Counted from the stretch's first letter, positions 1 to 9,707 are shown. The stretch: DNA of 64,000 nt from Rhodospirillaceae bacterium (GCA_002709955.1 PAQY01000012.1:381679-445678), one strand, 5' to 3'. Notes: a model not told the origin generated them from the letters alone. Numbers and translations: made by a program.

Positions 1-643
1 TGGTCGGATCTTCCACATAGTCGAAATTCGAATTCAACTGATCCGTGGCCTTTAATTCGCCCCCTGCGGTCAAACCAATCATTACAGGCTGACCCAGCTT
101 TCTGTATAGATTGTAGTCACGCTCCCATTGCTCCTGAGGGGGAGAAAACTGCTGCAATTCCTTGATGCGATCGACCGCACCAGACAGTTTATTGCGCAGA
201 TTTGCCTTTGTGTTCACCGTATCGACCGCGATCCGAACCTCATCCAGACGCTCAAGTGCTTTTCGCATGAAGGTGCGCTGGCCCGGTGTCACGAAGGACA
301 GGTCGTCTTTTGACTGTGGTTGAACACTTACCTGACCGGACTGGTCCACGGAATAGGTAAAGGGTTGGCCTGTCAGGGTCAGGAACCCTGCGGTTTTTTC
401 CCAGATTTCCTTAGGTTCCACCAATCCTTGCGCAATGCCGCGAATGCGCAGCGACGCGGCAGACATAATCTGCTGGCGGTTGGCGTCCAGTTTCGCGGTA
501 TTCAGGATTTGTTGAATCTTCTGGGCAGGATCACCACCAGTGCCCGCTTTTTTTCCGGAACTGCCGCTCAGAATCATTGACGCGCCGGACGCTCCGGAGA
601 ATGTCCCGCTGATGGATGATCTTAAGACGTCAAAGATACTCAT
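1..643 (-). CDS. Hypothetical protein, 3'-truncated by the window edge
   Basis: An open minus-strand frame begins at the ATG at 643-641 and runs off the left edge (at least 214 codons). It starts MSIFDVLRSSISG and has an AGAGG ribosome-binding site about 9 bases upstream. The first 40 residues are rich in Ser, Gly and Ala. A mixed helical region follows, with a basic/acidic stretch (RKALERLDEVR) that looks like a helical bundle. No membrane segment, signal peptide or known catalytic motif is visible. I do not recognise the family. The style (short unstructured N-terminus, then helices) would suit a structural or secretion-related protein, but that is a guess. It follows the EamA permease on the same strand after a 132-base gap, so co-transcription is possible but not shown. 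Confidence 0.6.
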   Translation of the reverse strand, partial: MSIFDVLRSSISGTFSGASGASMILSGSSGKKAGTGGDPAQKIQQILNTAKLDANRQQIMSAASLRIRGIAQGLVEPKEIWEKTAGFLTLTGQPFTYSVDQSGQVSVQPQSKDDLSFVTPGQRTFMRKALERLDEVRIAVDTVNTKANLRNKLSGAVDRIKELQQFSPPQEQWERDYNLYRKLGQPVMIGLTAGGELKATDQLNSNFDYVEDPT

Positions 644-775
644 TCCGGTGGCCTCTTTACTTTCTGTGGGCAGGCTATGCCCTTTTCAGATCCAGTATTC
701 TACTGATCCAGATACTAGACGTATAGCACGCCCTGTCGGAACTGTCATCTGGATTTGAATCTGGGCATGCAAGGC

Positions 776-1714
776 CTATGCCGCAGGGTCAGAGGCCCGG
801 ATGCGCCATCGCAGCAATCGGCCATCAATAGCAGCCAGGCCCAGGCTGATCATGACCATGCCGACGATATGCTTACCCTCCAGTATTTCCCCCAGGAACA
901 GAATGCCCAGCAGGATCGCGGTCACGGGAATCAGAAACGTCACCAGCATCAGGTTGGTCGCCCCGGCTGTGGCCAGCACGCGGAAATACAGGATATAGGC
1001 AACTGCTGTGCACAGGGCGGCAAGACCGATCAGGGAGAAAATCACGCCTGCTGATGGCATTGCCAGCGTCCAGGGCTTGTCGATCATCATCATCAAGGGA
1101 AACAGGATGAAACTGGACGCCGTGACCTGACCTGTGGCGGTGGCAAGCGGCGATATCCCCATACGCCGGAACCGCCGTCCGAACACGCCTGCAAAGGCAT
1201 AGGAGATCGCAGCACCCAGACAGGCCAATTGGGCGGCGATATCAACGCCAATCTGGTCCAGGACGTCGCCTCCGATCATCAGGATCACCCCCAGAAACCC
1301 AATGATAACACCCCCCAGCCGGGCCGGGGTGATCCGTTCGTCCTGAGTAAATAAATGCGCGACAATCACGGAAAACAGCGGTGTCGTTGCATTCAGGATC
1401 GATGCCAGGCCAGAGGCGATATGGCTTTGTCCCCATACGATCAGGGAAAAGGGGATCGCGTTGTTCAGCAGGCCCATCAGAAAGAACGCGCCCCACACTG
1501 CCGGACTGGTTGGCATGCGAAGGCCCCGAACGGTCATCACCATATACAGGATGACAGCGGCCAATCCGACGCGACATACGACAACGGTGAAGGTCGGCAA
1601 TTCCCGCACGGCGACTTCACCAAAGAAGAACGCCCCGCCCCAGATGATGGAAAGCGTGATGATCATCAACCATTCCATCAATGTCATGGTGGCGCGTTGC
1701 GGTGCAGGGGGCAT
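776..1714 (-). CDS. EamA/DMT-family inner-membrane transporter
   Basis: A 312-residue polytopic protein with about ten hydrophobic helices arranged as two five-helix EamA repeats, the usual length and layout of the drug/metabolite transporter superfamily. The first helix has the family-typical IIWGGAFFFGEVAV (around residues 18-32), and the second repeat restarts near residue 155 (ACLGAAISYAFAGVFGRR). The start is supported by AGGAG 8 bases upstream of the ATG. Substrate cannot be read from sequence: members export amino acids, metabolites or nucleotide precursors, or import sugars. It sits 147 bases downstream of gap, separated by a clear terminator, so it is probably transcribed on its own. 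Confidence 0.88.
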   Translation of the reverse strand: MPPAPQRATMTLMEWLMIITLSIIWGGAFFFGEVAVRELPTFTVVVCRVGLAAVILYMVMTVRGLRMPTSPAVWGAFFLMGLLNNAIPFSLIVWGQSHIASGLASILNATTPLFSVIVAHLFTQDERITPARLGGVIIGFLGVILMIGGDVLDQIGVDIAAQLACLGAAISYAFAGVFGRRFRRMGISPLATATGQVTASSFILFPLMMMIDKPWTLAMPSAGVIFSLIGLAALCTAVAYILYFRVLATAGATNLMLVTFLIPVTAILLGILFLGEILEGKHIVGMVMISLGLAAIDGRLLRWRIRASDPAA

Positions 1715-1803
1715 TGGTTACTCCTTAGTGTGGGGCCTCGATACTCTCTTGGAAGAGGGCACGGCACCACCCGTTTCTTGCGGTTGAAGTCCCCCATGGA
1801 TCA

Positions 1804-1835
1804 ATAAAAAAACAGCCCCGCCAGGGGCGAGGCTG
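1804..1835 (-). terminator. Intrinsic terminator of the tkt–gap operon
   Basis: Read on the minus strand, a GC-rich stem (CAGCCTCGCC / GGCGGGGCTG around a short loop, 1835-1813) is followed by a run of T (1812-1805). It lies 27 bases past the gap stop codon, which fits Rho-independent termination of the tkt–gap transcript. Confidence 0.8.
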
Positions 1836-1861
1836 CTTTATATCCATTCAGGGATTGGGCC

Positions 1862-2872
1862 TTAACCCAGTTTGCCAATCGCAACTGCCGTATCGGACAT
1901 ACGGTTGGAAAAGCCCCATTCATTGTCGTACCAGCTCAAGATACGAACCAGGGTTCCATCAACGACCTGGGTTTGCGTCAGGTCGAAAATGGAACTGGCC
2001 TTGTTGTGGTTGAAGTCTGTGGATACCAGCGGCTCATCATTGGTGGCCAGAATGCCTTTCAGCGGGCCTTCTGACGCAGCGGCGATGATGGCAGCATTGA
2101 TGCTTTCCGCATCCGTCTTGTTCGTCGCATCGAATTTCAGGTCGATCAGCGAGACATTGGCGGTTGGCACGCGGATGGAGGTCCCATCCAGTTTGCCCTT
2201 CAATTCCGGCAGTACCAGGCCGACAGCCTTGGCAGCACCGGTGGAGGTCGGGATCATGGACAGGCTGGCGGCGCGGGCCCGACGCGGGTCGCTGTGCAGG
2301 GTATCAACAGTGCGCTGATCACCCGTGAAGGCGTGGATGGTTGACATAAAGCCCCGTTCGATCCCAACCGCCTTGTTCAACACGGCGGCCACCGGCACCA
2401 GGCAGTTTGTCGTGCAGGATGCGTTCGAGATTACCGTGTCAGAGGCCTTCAGGGTCCCGTCATTCACGCCATAGACGATGGTCGCATCCGCATCGGTGCA
2501 GGGGGCGGAAACCAGAACACGCTTTGCGCCCGCAGTCAGATGGGCGGATGCGGTGTCTTTGGAGGTGAAAATCCCGGTACATTCCAGGGCGACATCGATG
2601 TTTAATTCTTTCCAGGGCAATTCAGCCGGATTGCGGATCGACGTTACCTTGATCTTGCCCATGCCCAAATCCATCCAGTCATCCCCGGTGGTGATTGTGC
2701 CGGGGAAGGGGCCATGAACGCTGTCATATTTCAGCAATTGTGCGTTGGCTTTGACCGAGCCTAAATCGTTGATGGCAACAAATTCGATATCCTTGCGCCC
2801 GGCTTCCATCGCCGCCCGCAGAACCAAACGGCCAATCCGACCGAACCCGTTAATCGCAACCCGAACAGCCAT
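1862..2872 (-). CDS. gap: Glyceraldehyde-3-phosphate dehydrogenase, type I
   Basis: A 336-residue cytosolic enzyme that oxidises glyceraldehyde-3-phosphate to 1,3-bisphosphoglycerate. The N-terminal Rossmann motif INGFGRIGR is at residues 7-15, and the catalytic cysteine is C153 in ASCTTNC. The NDL near residue 35 at the end of beta-2 is typical of NAD-preferring enzymes. Length is normal. AAGGAG lies just upstream of the ATG. It is 32 bases downstream of transketolase on the same strand, giving a tkt–gap operon common in alphaproteobacteria (pentose phosphate/Calvin-type and lower glycolytic carbon flow). A terminator follows. Confidence 0.97.
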   Translation of the reverse strand: MAVRVAINGFGRIGRLVLRAAMEAGRKDIEFVAINDLGSVKANAQLLKYDSVHGPFPGTITTGDDWMDLGMGKIKVTSIRNPAELPWKELNIDVALECTGIFTSKDTASAHLTAGAKRVLVSAPCTDADATIVYGVNDGTLKASDTVISNASCTTNCLVPVAAVLNKAVGIERGFMSTIHAFTGDQRTVDTLHSDPRRARAASLSMIPTSTGAAKAVGLVLPELKGKLDGTSIRVPTANVSLIDLKFDATNKTDAESINAAIIAAASEGPLKGILATNDEPLVSTDFNHNKASSIFDLTQTQVVDGTLVRILSWYDNEWGFSNRMSDTAVAIGKLG

Positions 2873-2904
2873 ACTGAAACTCCTTCTTTTTGATGTGCGT
2901 TTCC

Positions 2905-4926
2905 TTACAGCCGCTTTAACGCCGCTGTCACCACCGCATCTGCGGTTATCCCAAAATGCTGATACAACTCTTCTGCCGGGCCGGAAGCCCCAAAGCCTGT
3001 CATGCCGATGAATTCACCATCGATGCCAAGATATTTGTCCCAGCCCTGGCGGATGGCTGCTTCGATGCCAATGCGGATCGCGCCATAGCCCAGCACGCTG
3101 TCGCGATAGCTTCGGTCCTGTGCATCGAACAGTTCAAAGCACGGCATTGAGACAACCGCGGTCCCAACCCCTTTGGCTTCCAGCGCATCCCGGGCGGCAA
3201 TCGCGATTTCCACTTCGGATCCGGTGGCGATCAGGGTCACCTGACGGGGCCCACAGGCGGCTTCGAACATGACATATCCGCCACGGGCACACAGATTTTC
3301 ATCCTGCGGCAAGGTGCGGATCGTCGGCAGTCCCTGACGGGTCAGTGCCAGAATGGACGGTGTTTTCTTGGTATTCAGCGCCAGGGCCCAGCATTCGGCT
3401 GTTTCCACCGCATCGCACGGGCGGAAGACATTCAGATTGGGAATGGCGCGCAGGGCGGCCAGATGTTCGACTGGCTGGTGCGTTGGTCCATCTTCACCCA
3501 GGCCGATGGAATCATGGGTCATGACATAGGCGACCCGCAGGCCCATCAGGGCGGACAGGCGGATCGACGGGCGGCAATAATCAGTAAACACCATGAAGGT
3601 GCCGCCATAGGGAATAATACCCCCATGCAGCGCCATGCCGTTCATAATGGCTGCCATGGCATGTTCGCGCACACCATAATAGATATAGCGACCGGAGAAA
3701 TCCTCCGCCGAAACCGGTGTCGTCGCCGGGGTCTTTGTATTGTTTGACCCGGTCAGATCCGCAGACCCACCGACCATTTCGGGAATGCTGGCGGTCAAAA
3801 CTTCCAGTGCCTTTTGAGAGGAGGCACGGGTTGCCAGTTTTGGCGCGTCTTCGGACAGTTTCTTTTTGTATTTGGTCAGGGCCACTTCCCAGCCATCGGG
3901 CAGGTCGCCTGCCATGGCCCGCAGGAAGGTCTTGCGTTTGGCAGCATCGGTCTTTCCAAGGGTCGCATCCCACGCTTTGCGCGCTTTTGCGCCCCGTGCG
4001 CCAATCTTGCGCCATTCCTTCAGAATATCGTCTGGAATGTCATAGGGGGCATGGTCCCAGCCCAGCGCGGCGCGGGTTCCGGTGATTTCATCCTTGCCCA
4101 GGGGCGCGCCATGACTGCCCGCCGTGCCGGCCTTTTTCGGTGCACCATAGCCAATCGTCGTTTTACAGGCGATCAGGGAGGGTTTGTTGGATCGCTTGGC
4201 AGCGCGGATCGCCTTTTCAACCGCGGCGGCGTCATGACCATCGACGCTGCGCACATCCCATCCGCTGGCCTTGAAGCGCGCGGCCTGATCATCGGAAACC
4301 GACAGGGATGTCGGACCATCGATGGAAATGCCATTGTCATCGAACAGGACGATCAGCTTGGACAGTTTCAGATGACCGGCAAGAGAGATTGCTTCGTGGC
4401 TGATCCCTTCCATCAGGCATCCATCGCCCGCGATGGCATAGGTGTAATGATCTACCAGGTCCGACCCATACTGTGCTGCGGTCAGCTTTTCCGCCATGGC
4501 CATACCAACGGCATTGGCCAGACCCTGGCCCAGGGGCCCGGTGGTGGTTTCAATGCCAGATGCGTGACCATATTCCGGGTGACCAGCGGTCTTTGCCCCC
4601 AATTGGCGGAAGTTTTTCAGATCATCCAGGCTCATATCCTCATAGCCGGTCAGATACAGCAGCGCATACAGCAGCATGGATCCATGCCCGGCCGACAGGA
4701 CGAAACGATCCCGGTCGGGCCAGTTGGGTGCCTTGGGATCAAACTTCAGGAATTTGCTGAACAGCACCGTCGCAACATCTGCCATGCCCATCGGCATTCC
4801 GGGATGGCCGGAATTTGCGCGCTCTACACTGTCCATCGCAAGCGCCCGGATGGCATTGGCCATGGGGGAGATTGTTGGGGTCTGTTTGGCTTTCTGGGCG
4901 GTGGTCGTGTTTTGTGCTGTTGGCAT
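2905..4926 (-). CDS. tkt: Transketolase
   Basis: A thiamine-diphosphate enzyme that transfers two-carbon ketol units between sugar phosphates in the pentose phosphate pathway. The start at 4926 gives 673 residues beginning [12 protein letters not shown], close to the usual ~660-670. The open frame extends 137 codons further upstream, but that part overlaps the divergent DUF4164 gene and lacks transketolase sequence. Visible landmarks are [14 protein letters not shown] (substrate histidine) in the first 60 residues, [14 protein letters not shown], the ThDP motif [13 protein letters not shown], and the C-terminal pyrimidine domain with [26 protein letters not shown] lies about 14 bases upstream. 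It is first in the operon with gap. Confidence 0.95.
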   Translation of the reverse strand: MPTAQNTTTAQKAKQTPTISPMANAIRALAMDSVERANSGHPGMPMGMADVATVLFSKFLKFDPKAPNWPDRDRFVLSAGHGSMLLYALLYLTGYEDMSLDDLKNFRQLGAKTAGHPEYGHASGIETTTGPLGQGLANAVGMAMAEKLTAAQYGSDLVDHYTYAIAGDGCLMEGISHEAISLAGHLKLSKLIVLFDDNGISIDGPTSLSVSDDQAARFKASGWDVRSVDGHDAAAVEKAIRAAKRSNKPSLIACKTTIGYGAPKKAGTAGSHGAPLGKDEITGTRAALGWDHAPYDIPDDILKEWRKIGARGAKARKAWDATLGKTDAAKRKTFLRAMAGDLPDGWEVALTKYKKKLSEDAPKLATRASSQKALEVLTASIPEMVGGSADLTGSNNTKTPATTPVSAEDFSGRYIYYGVREHAMAAIMNGMALHGGIIPYGGTFMVFTDYCRPSIRLSALMGLRVAYVMTHDSIGLGEDGPTHQPVEHLAALRAIPNLNVFRPCDAVETAECWALALNTKKTPSILALTRQGLPTIRTLPQDENLCARGGYVMFEAACGPRQVTLIATGSEVEIAIAARDALEAKGVGTAVVSMPCFELFDAQDRSYRDSVLGYGAIRIGIEAAIRQGWDKYLGIDGEFIGMTGFGASGPAEELYQHFGITADAVVTAALKRL

Positions 4927-5112
4927 ATCGCGTGCTCGTGTCCTAGCATGAGGGGCGGGAAGCGGCGGCAACATGCCCAGACCGGCCCATCGGGTCAACC
5001 GATTCGTGGCGGAAATCTGCATCAAACCGCCTTTGCGGCGCAGTTGACGGTCTGCTAAGAGATAGCCTAGGGTCCAACAGCGACCGTGCAGGTTTGAACA
5101 AAGGTTATTTTT

Positions 5113-5391
5113 ATGAGTGATACAAGTCTTCCAGCTTCCCTGGAATCTGCCTTGCAGCGCCTTGAAAAGGCTTTGGAATCTCGCCCAGCCGGTCCAATGG
5201 GTGAGACTGGGGATGAGGCACAGGTCGCAGCCTTGCGCGCAGAACTGGCGGATGCCCAGGCGGAAATTGAACATTTGCGCGGGGCCTTGAACCAGGCGAA
5301 TGCCAGACGGGCGGCGGCGTTGAAAAAAGTCGATCATGCGGTCGGGCAGGTGGATGATCTGTTGGCTGGTATTGAGCTAAAGGCAGGATAG
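5113..5391 (+). CDS. DUF4164-family small coiled-coil protein
   Basis: A 92-residue, largely helical protein with heptad-like Leu/Ala spacing ([24 protein letters not shown], residues ~38-62). It fits the DUF4164 proteins that precede zapA in many alphaproteobacteria. No enzyme motif is visible. It ends 6 bases before zapA, so the two are almost certainly co-transcribed, which hints at a role near the divisome, though none is established from the sequence. It is divergent from tkt across about 186 bases that must hold both promoters. Confidence 0.8.
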   Translation: MSDTSLPASLESALQRLEKALESRPAGPMGETGDEAQVAALRAELADAQAEIEHLRGALNQANARRAAALKKVDHAVGQVDDLLAGIELKAG

Positions 5392-5397
5392 GCAAAA

Positions 5398-5859
5398 ATG
5401 GCACAGGTAACGATCACGATTAATGGCCGCCCCCATGTTGTTGGATGTGAGGATGGTCAAGAGCCGCGCCTGATGGAACTGGCGACACAATTGGACAAAG
5501 AGGTGCGCGGTATTGCCGGCGCGATGGGACAGATTGGCGATTCCAGATTGTTGGTCATTTCCGGCCTGTCCCTGGTGGATCGCCTGAATGATGTTGAATC
5601 GGAACTGGCAAAGGCGAAAACCGATACGCCTGCACCACAGTCTGAGACGGCATCGCCCAACTCGTCCCCTGATCTTTCAGCCGATCTGGCCCAGGCAGAA
5701 GAACGCGCAAATGCGGCAGAAGAACGCGCAAATGCGGCAGAAGAACGCGCCAAAGCCGCCGAAGCCCGCGCGGCTGAGTTGGCCCAAGCGCTTGAAGCCC
5801 AGGCGGTCGCGGCAACAAAACGTATTGACGCTATTGCCGCGCGGCTGCAAGAAGCCTAA
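5398..5859 (+). CDS. zapA: Cell division protein ZapA
   Basis: A 153-residue FtsZ-associated protein. The N-terminal ZapA domain (MAQVTITINGRPHVVGCEDG, then MELATQLDKEVRGIAG) binds FtsZ and promotes Z-ring bundling. The C-terminal third is an extended coiled coil longer than in E. coli ZapA (~109 residues), built partly from a tandemly duplicated heptad (AEERANA, residues ~99-120) encoded by a 21-bp direct repeat. It is directly followed by the 6S RNA gene and fau, the classic zapA–ssrS–fau order. Confidence 0.93.
   Translation: MAQVTITINGRPHVVGCEDGQEPRLMELATQLDKEVRGIAGAMGQIGDSRLLVISGLSLVDRLNDVESELAKAKTDTPAPQSETASPNSSPDLSADLAQAEERANAAEERANAAEERAKAAEARAAELAQALEAQAVAATKRIDAIAARLQEA
5694..5756 (+). 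repeat. 21-bp tandem repeat inside zapA (three copies)
   Basis: Three near-identical 21-base units, each encoding AEERANA or AEERAKA (7 residues, one heptad), sit head to tail in the coiled-coil part of zapA. The period is a multiple of three, so copy-number change would lengthen or shorten the coiled coil by whole heptads without breaking the frame. Confidence 0.85.
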
Positions 5860-5915
5860 ATATCACTCGGGCGCGCTCTGTACCGCGCGTGGAGTCGATA
5901 TTGTGTCCCGGGGGC

Positions 5916-5921
5916 TATAAT
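5916..5921 (+). promoter_or_regulatory. -10 element of the 6S RNA promoter
   Basis: A perfect TATAAT lies 6-7 bases before the expected 5' end of the 6S RNA. A matching -35 is not obvious; the closest sequence at 16-18 bp spacing is poor. The -10 assignment rests on position and match. Confidence 0.55.
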
Positions 5922-6087
5922 CTCCTCTTGGGAGCTGCCTCTGCTGGGATCTTGGTCTCAGTATTGCGGCGCCCACCTACACTTGTAGGCTCCAGAGGAA
6001 CAAAGAGTCGGCCACGGCGGCCGCGGACGCGCCCACCTGTTTCGGTTTACCTGTATCTATCGCGGATTGCTTGACTGCCGCATTTTT
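5922..6087 (+). ncRNA. ssrS: 6S RNA
   Basis: This structured non-coding stretch lies between zapA and fau, the conserved location of 6S RNA in alpha- and gammaproteobacteria. It holds two CCCACCT motifs, a perfect CCTAC-ACTT-GTAGG hairpin (near 5974-5988), and flanking arms CCTCTG…TGG / CCAGAGG that pair around it, consistent with the long, bulged 6S helix. A TATAAT sits just upstream and a short T-run (6083-6088) is at the 3' end. 6S binds the housekeeping RNA polymerase holoenzyme and down-regulates it in stationary phase. Ends are approximate and covariance was not tested. Confidence 0.75.
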
Positions 6088-6108
6088 TGGAATTGGATTG
6101 GCATTCTT

Positions 6109-6726
6109 ATGGCCCGACCGGCACTTGTTGAGACGGAAGAACTGGTCGCGGCAAAAATTCTGGCGCGCAAGCAGGCCATGGCCGCCCGGAAAGTGGCAAA
6201 GGCCGATGCCGGGCCGGATGCGGGCCAAAAACTGGCGGACCATTTTCAAACTTTAATCTCTCCACCTGCAGGCACGATTATCTCTGGCTTTCTGTCAATT
6301 GGCAGCGAAGTTGATGTCGCGCCCACTTTGAGTGCGATGGCTGGGCGCGGATGTCAGATCTGCCTGCCCTGTGTTATTGCGCCCAGGACCCCTTTGGTCT
6401 TCCGCTTATGGAAGCAGGGGGATGCGCTGATCGAAGAATCCTTTGGCACCCGCGCCCCGGCCGCGACCGCGACAGAGGTACAGCCCGATATTCTGATCGT
6501 GCCCTTGCTGTCGTTTGACCGCGCGGGATATCGCCTGGGCTATGGCGGTGGATTTTATGATCGCACGCTGGAGATGCTGCGCAAGACCAAGCCTGTCCTG
6601 GCGGTTGGTGTTGCTTATTCCGGGCAACAGGTTGATGCCGTGCTGCGCGGCCCCTATGACCAGCCGCTGGATTGGATACTCATGGAATCAGGCGGATTTC
6701 AGCCCGATAGAGAAGGTGCTGTCTGA
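6109..6726 (+). CDS. fau: 5-formyltetrahydrofolate cyclo-ligase
   Basis: A 205-residue enzyme that converts 5-formyl-THF to 5,10-methenyl-THF with ATP, rescuing folate from a dead-end form. The C-terminal signature RAGYRLGYGGGFYDRTL (residues ~139-155) is diagnostic. Start chosen at the ATG at 6109 (MARPALVE) rather than the upstream in-frame start at 6067, which would run into the 6S RNA 3' end. The stop codon overlaps the next start by one base (TGATG), so translation of the two is likely coupled. Confidence 0.9.
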   Translation: MARPALVETEELVAAKILARKQAMAARKVAKADAGPDAGQKLADHFQTLISPPAGTIISGFLSIGSEVDVAPTLSAMAGRGCQICLPCVIAPRTPLVFRLWKQGDALIEESFGTRAPAATATEVQPDILIVPLLSFDRAGYRLGYGGGFYDRTLEMLRKTKPVLAVGVAYSGQQVDAVLRGPYDQPLDWILMESGGFQPDREGAV

Positions 6727-7544
6727 TGAAATTGATGTTTCTGGGCGATATTGTCGGCAAGGCGGGGCGTGATGTTGTCGTGGCAGAAGTGCCGCGCCTG
6801 CGCGAACAATTGGGGCTGGATTTCGTTGTCGCCAATGGGGAAAACGCCGCCCACGGCTTTGGCATTTCGCCAAAAATCTGTGAAGATTTATTCGATGCGG
6901 GCGTCGATGTGATTACAGGGGGCAATCACAGTTGGGATCGTCCCGAAATCCTCTCCTATATCGATGAAGAACCGCGCCTGCTGCGCCCGGCAAATTTTCC
7001 CTCCGGCACGCCGGGCAAGGGGGTCAGCCTGTTTGACAGTCGCGATGGAAAACATCGCGTGCTGGTCATCAATGTGATGTGCCGTCTGTTCATGGAACTG
7101 TTGGACAATCCCTTTGATGCGCTGGAAAAAGCCTTACCCGAAGGCGACCCGGCGGCCGCAGGATTTGATTGCGTCCTGGTCGATATGCATGGCGAAGCAA
7201 CGTCGGAGAAATATGGCATTGGCCATTTCTGTGATGGGCGCGCCAGCCTGGTTGTGGGCACCCATACCCATGTCCCCACAGGCGATGCGCATATTCTGGA
7301 ACATGGCACCGGCTATCAGACCGATGCGGGTATGTGCGGCGATTATGACAGCGTGATTGGCATGCAGAAAGAAGGATCGCTGGACCGTTTCCTGAACCGC
7401 CTGCCCAAACCCCGGATGCAGCCCGCGGAAGGGGAAGCGACCCTGTGTGGCACTGTTGTCGAAACCGATCCCAGAACCGGCCTTGCCAAACGGGTTCAGC
7501 CCATCCGCATCGGCGGGAAACTCAGCCCTGCCTGGCCGGGTTGA
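6726..7544 (+). CDS. YmdB-like metallophosphoesterase (TIGR00282 family)
   Basis: A 272-residue calcineurin-type phosphoesterase with the full di-metal motif set: FLGDIVGKAGR near the N-terminus, NGEN (residues ~38-41), GGNHSWD, VDMHGEATSEK and VGTHTHVPTGD. Bacillus YmdB is a 2',3'-cAMP phosphodiesterase that affects biofilm and RNA metabolism; whether this protein has that activity is inference from family membership. It is translationally coupled to fau. Confidence 0.87.
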   Translation: MKLMFLGDIVGKAGRDVVVAEVPRLREQLGLDFVVANGENAAHGFGISPKICEDLFDAGVDVITGGNHSWDRPEILSYIDEEPRLLRPANFPSGTPGKGVSLFDSRDGKHRVLVINVMCRLFMELLDNPFDALEKALPEGDPAAAGFDCVLVDMHGEATSEKYGIGHFCDGRASLVVGTHTHVPTGDAHILEHGTGYQTDAGMCGDYDSVIGMQKEGSLDRFLNRLPKPRMQPAEGEATLCGTVVETDPRTGLAKRVQPIRIGGKLSPAWPG

Positions 7545-7565
7545 AGCGCCGTTTCGCAGAATCCG

Positions 7566-9002
7566 TTAATTCGGGTTATGGGTTGCTGACAAACCGACCG
7601 AGTCCAAAATCTGCTCCGGTGTTGCGGCTCTCATGAACAGGAATTCCAGCAAAGTGAGCCGTCGCGTCGGGTTGGTCGAAATCTCAAGAACACCCCCCTG
7701 ATTGAGGAATTTCTGAAGCGGTTGACCAATCGCAGCATCCCAATTTGGCGACAGGTTAAAAGACTGTAGAATATTCACCAGAAACAGCCTCAGCGTTGGT
7801 TTACCTTCCATAATCCTGGGGGCCTCCCACGGTGTCTTGTTTTCCGCCCGGATCGACATGCCCCCAATCTCAACCCGCATGGTATCATTCTCATTTGGGG
7901 TCTGACCTTGTTTCAGTGCATTGAAAACACTGACAACATTACGGATGTCGAATTCCACATCAATCTGTGTTTCAAACCACGAATCATAGGACGAATTTGT
8001 CAGGGTCAGGCGATCCTGTTGGGTATCCAAAGCATAGGAAAAGCTGCCATTGCTAATCACGGTGTCCGGCAGGTCCACATGAATTTGCGATCCCACACTG
8101 TCCAGCACAGTCTGCCGGATATCGTCCGTAATCGGTGTCGTTGCAGCATCATAAGTAACGATCAGGGCGGTCGGTATTCCATCGCTGTACACGATATCAG
8201 AAACCGTTAGAGCGCCGAGCGTTGTTTGTGGCTGTCCCTGGGGTGTGGCGATCAGGTCAGATACCGAAAGGCGCTGCAGGGTCAGGGCTTTGATGACGTC
8301 CCTGGCCGATGGCTCCCATTGCGGATCCTGTTCCATCCGGTTTGCCAATTTCATGGTTTCCGCAGCATTCAGTCCATTTAGTTTGATTTCACCGATTGTT
8401 ACGCTGTTCCCGTCAACGGCCACGGAGATATCCCGCAATGCGGTCTCTCCAATCATGCCGTTTTGAATGTCTGAAAGCTGAATTTGGGCAATGGGAATAT
8501 CAATGCCTTCCTCTGTATCTTTCAGTGTCACAGCTTCGATCAACAGGCTGTCAGCAGAAACCTGATTAAGAATGTCGATATCGTTTGGCGTGCTGAATGC
8601 AAAATCGGTCAGGTTTCCGGTTAAATTGGATAAGGTTATAATGCCGGCCGTTGTCGTGATATTCTCAGTCTTTGAAACAGAGGATACGTTGATTAATTGA
8701 ACGGTTTTCACTGTATCGATTTTTGTGAACAGCAGGAAACTGTCGACAGCAATATCAGCGCGCTCCGCCGTGGTGGTATCTTCTTTGGTTTCAAAGGATA
8801 GACCTCGGATGACGATTTCAGACGTCAGCGGCTTTGCTTCCACAGCCTGATACGACAATGTCGCGTCTGGATGCCGGGCGTTTTCCACCGCAACCCAATT
8901 GGCGACCTGGTCTTCGACATAGTTTGTGTACAGCGGATAGGCTACCGCTGCGCCCCCAACAAGAATGATCAGGGATAAGAGGAAAATGACGAAATTCTTC
9001 AT
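7566..9002 (-). CDS. Uncharacterised membrane-anchored or exported protein, 478 aa
   Basis: The protein opens with MKNFVIFLLSLIILVGGAAVAYPLYTNYVEDQV, a short basic tail plus one hydrophobic helix without an obvious cleavage site, so it is probably anchored in the inner membrane with a ~450-residue periplasmic part. The remainder is rich in beta-forming Thr, Ile, Val and Ser, with a repeated pattern of short 'induced function' phrases (e.g. IVIRGLSF, ITLSNLTGNL, LQRLSVSDLIATPQG, ALTVSDIVYSDG). This resembles AsmA- or YdgA-like elongated beta proteins, but I cannot assign a family. Start chosen at 9002 (AAAGGTG 8 bases upstream) over the in-frame GTG at 9011. It converges with the YmdB-like gene. 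Confidence 0.75.
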   Translation of the reverse strand: MKNFVIFLLSLIILVGGAAVAYPLYTNYVEDQVANWVAVENARHPDATLSYQAVEAKPLTSEIVIRGLSFETKEDTTTAERADIAVDSFLLFTKIDTVKTVQLINVSSVSKTENITTTAGIITLSNLTGNLTDFAFSTPNDIDILNQVSADSLLIEAVTLKDTEEGIDIPIAQIQLSDIQNGMIGETALRDISVAVDGNSVTIGEIKLNGLNAAETMKLANRMEQDPQWEPSARDVIKALTLQRLSVSDLIATPQGQPQTTLGALTVSDIVYSDGIPTALIVTYDAATTPITDDIRQTVLDSVGSQIHVDLPDTVISNGSFSYALDTQQDRLTLTNSSYDSWFETQIDVEFDIRNVVSVFNALKQGQTPNENDTMRVEIGGMSIRAENKTPWEAPRIMEGKPTLRLFLVNILQSFNLSPNWDAAIGQPLQKFLNQGGVLEISTNPTRRLTLLEFLFMRAATPEQILDSVGLSATHNPN

Positions 9003-9090
9003 GATAGACACCTTTGGCGCATGCGGGGCGAAGTTGTTTTAAGGTTATGTCACGCTGGCAAGCGCATTAGAAGAATTTTTGTTTAAACTT

Positions 9091-9603
9091 CTATTTATGT
9101 TTGTCCGTGTATTTTTGCACGGCCAGTTCCAGACCATCGGCAATTTGGGCGCCAAGGGGGCCGCCCGTGCCCCGGACATTGTTTTGCAGGATGGCGCGCA
9201 TGGCATTCACATGGGCCATACAGATATCCAGTGCCCCCTGATCAATTGACGCCAGGCCTTCGACAAAGCGGCAAAAGGAATTGGCAATCCGGGTCATTAA
9301 CGGAAACCCAAAGCTGCCCCCCTGGCCCCGCATATCATGGGCCAGCTTAAAGGCGTCGCGCATCTGGTCGCGTCCATTCCCGACACCCGGTTTGGCATCC
9401 AGAATCAGCTGTTCAAGTTTTTGCACATCTTCCATGGCCCAGCCTGGATAGTCATCGGACATTTTCGCAATGGCGGCCTGTGCTTTGGCCAGCATTTCCG
9501 GGGTGGGACCGCCGCTGCCAGAGACTTTATCCTTGATCGGATGCGGTGGTTTTATGATTTTGACCGCATCTTTTTCATCATCTGACTTATCGCTGTTGGT
9601 CAT
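9091..9603 (-). CDS. HPt-domain phosphotransfer protein
   Basis: About 170 residues. A charged, proline-containing N-terminal extension (~60 residues) precedes a helical domain with AHDMRGQGGSFG, the HPt motif AHxxKGxxxxxG; the histidine is the predicted phosphate acceptor. After it comes a four-helix-bundle pattern (MTRIANSFCRFVEGLASID). No kinase or receiver domain is attached. Start chosen at 9603 (MTNSDKSDDE), with GGAGA 11 bases upstream; the ATG at 9621 sits on top of that site. The CheY-like regulator is 104 bases upstream on the same strand, so a histidine-to-aspartate relay between them is the natural inference. Confidence 0.8.
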   Translation of the reverse strand: MTNSDKSDDEKDAVKIIKPPHPIKDKVSGSGGPTPEMLAKAQAAIAKMSDDYPGWAMEDVQKLEQLILDAKPGVGNGRDQMRDAFKLAHDMRGQGGSFGFPLMTRIANSFCRFVEGLASIDQGALDICMAHVNAMRAILQNNVRGTGGPLGAQIADGLELAVQKYTDKHK

Positions 9604-9707
9604 TCGAAACCCATTCTCCAATATTCCTGAACATAGCCAAATGTGCCTACTTCCGGTGATTCTGCAACCAGCTTGCCAAAAATTATTTAGTATTTAAGGA
9701 AATCGCC

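Noticed and set aside
2905-5337. 810-residue version of transketolase
   Set aside because: The extra N-terminus overlaps DUF4164 and has no transketolase sequence; the start at 4926 gives the normal length.
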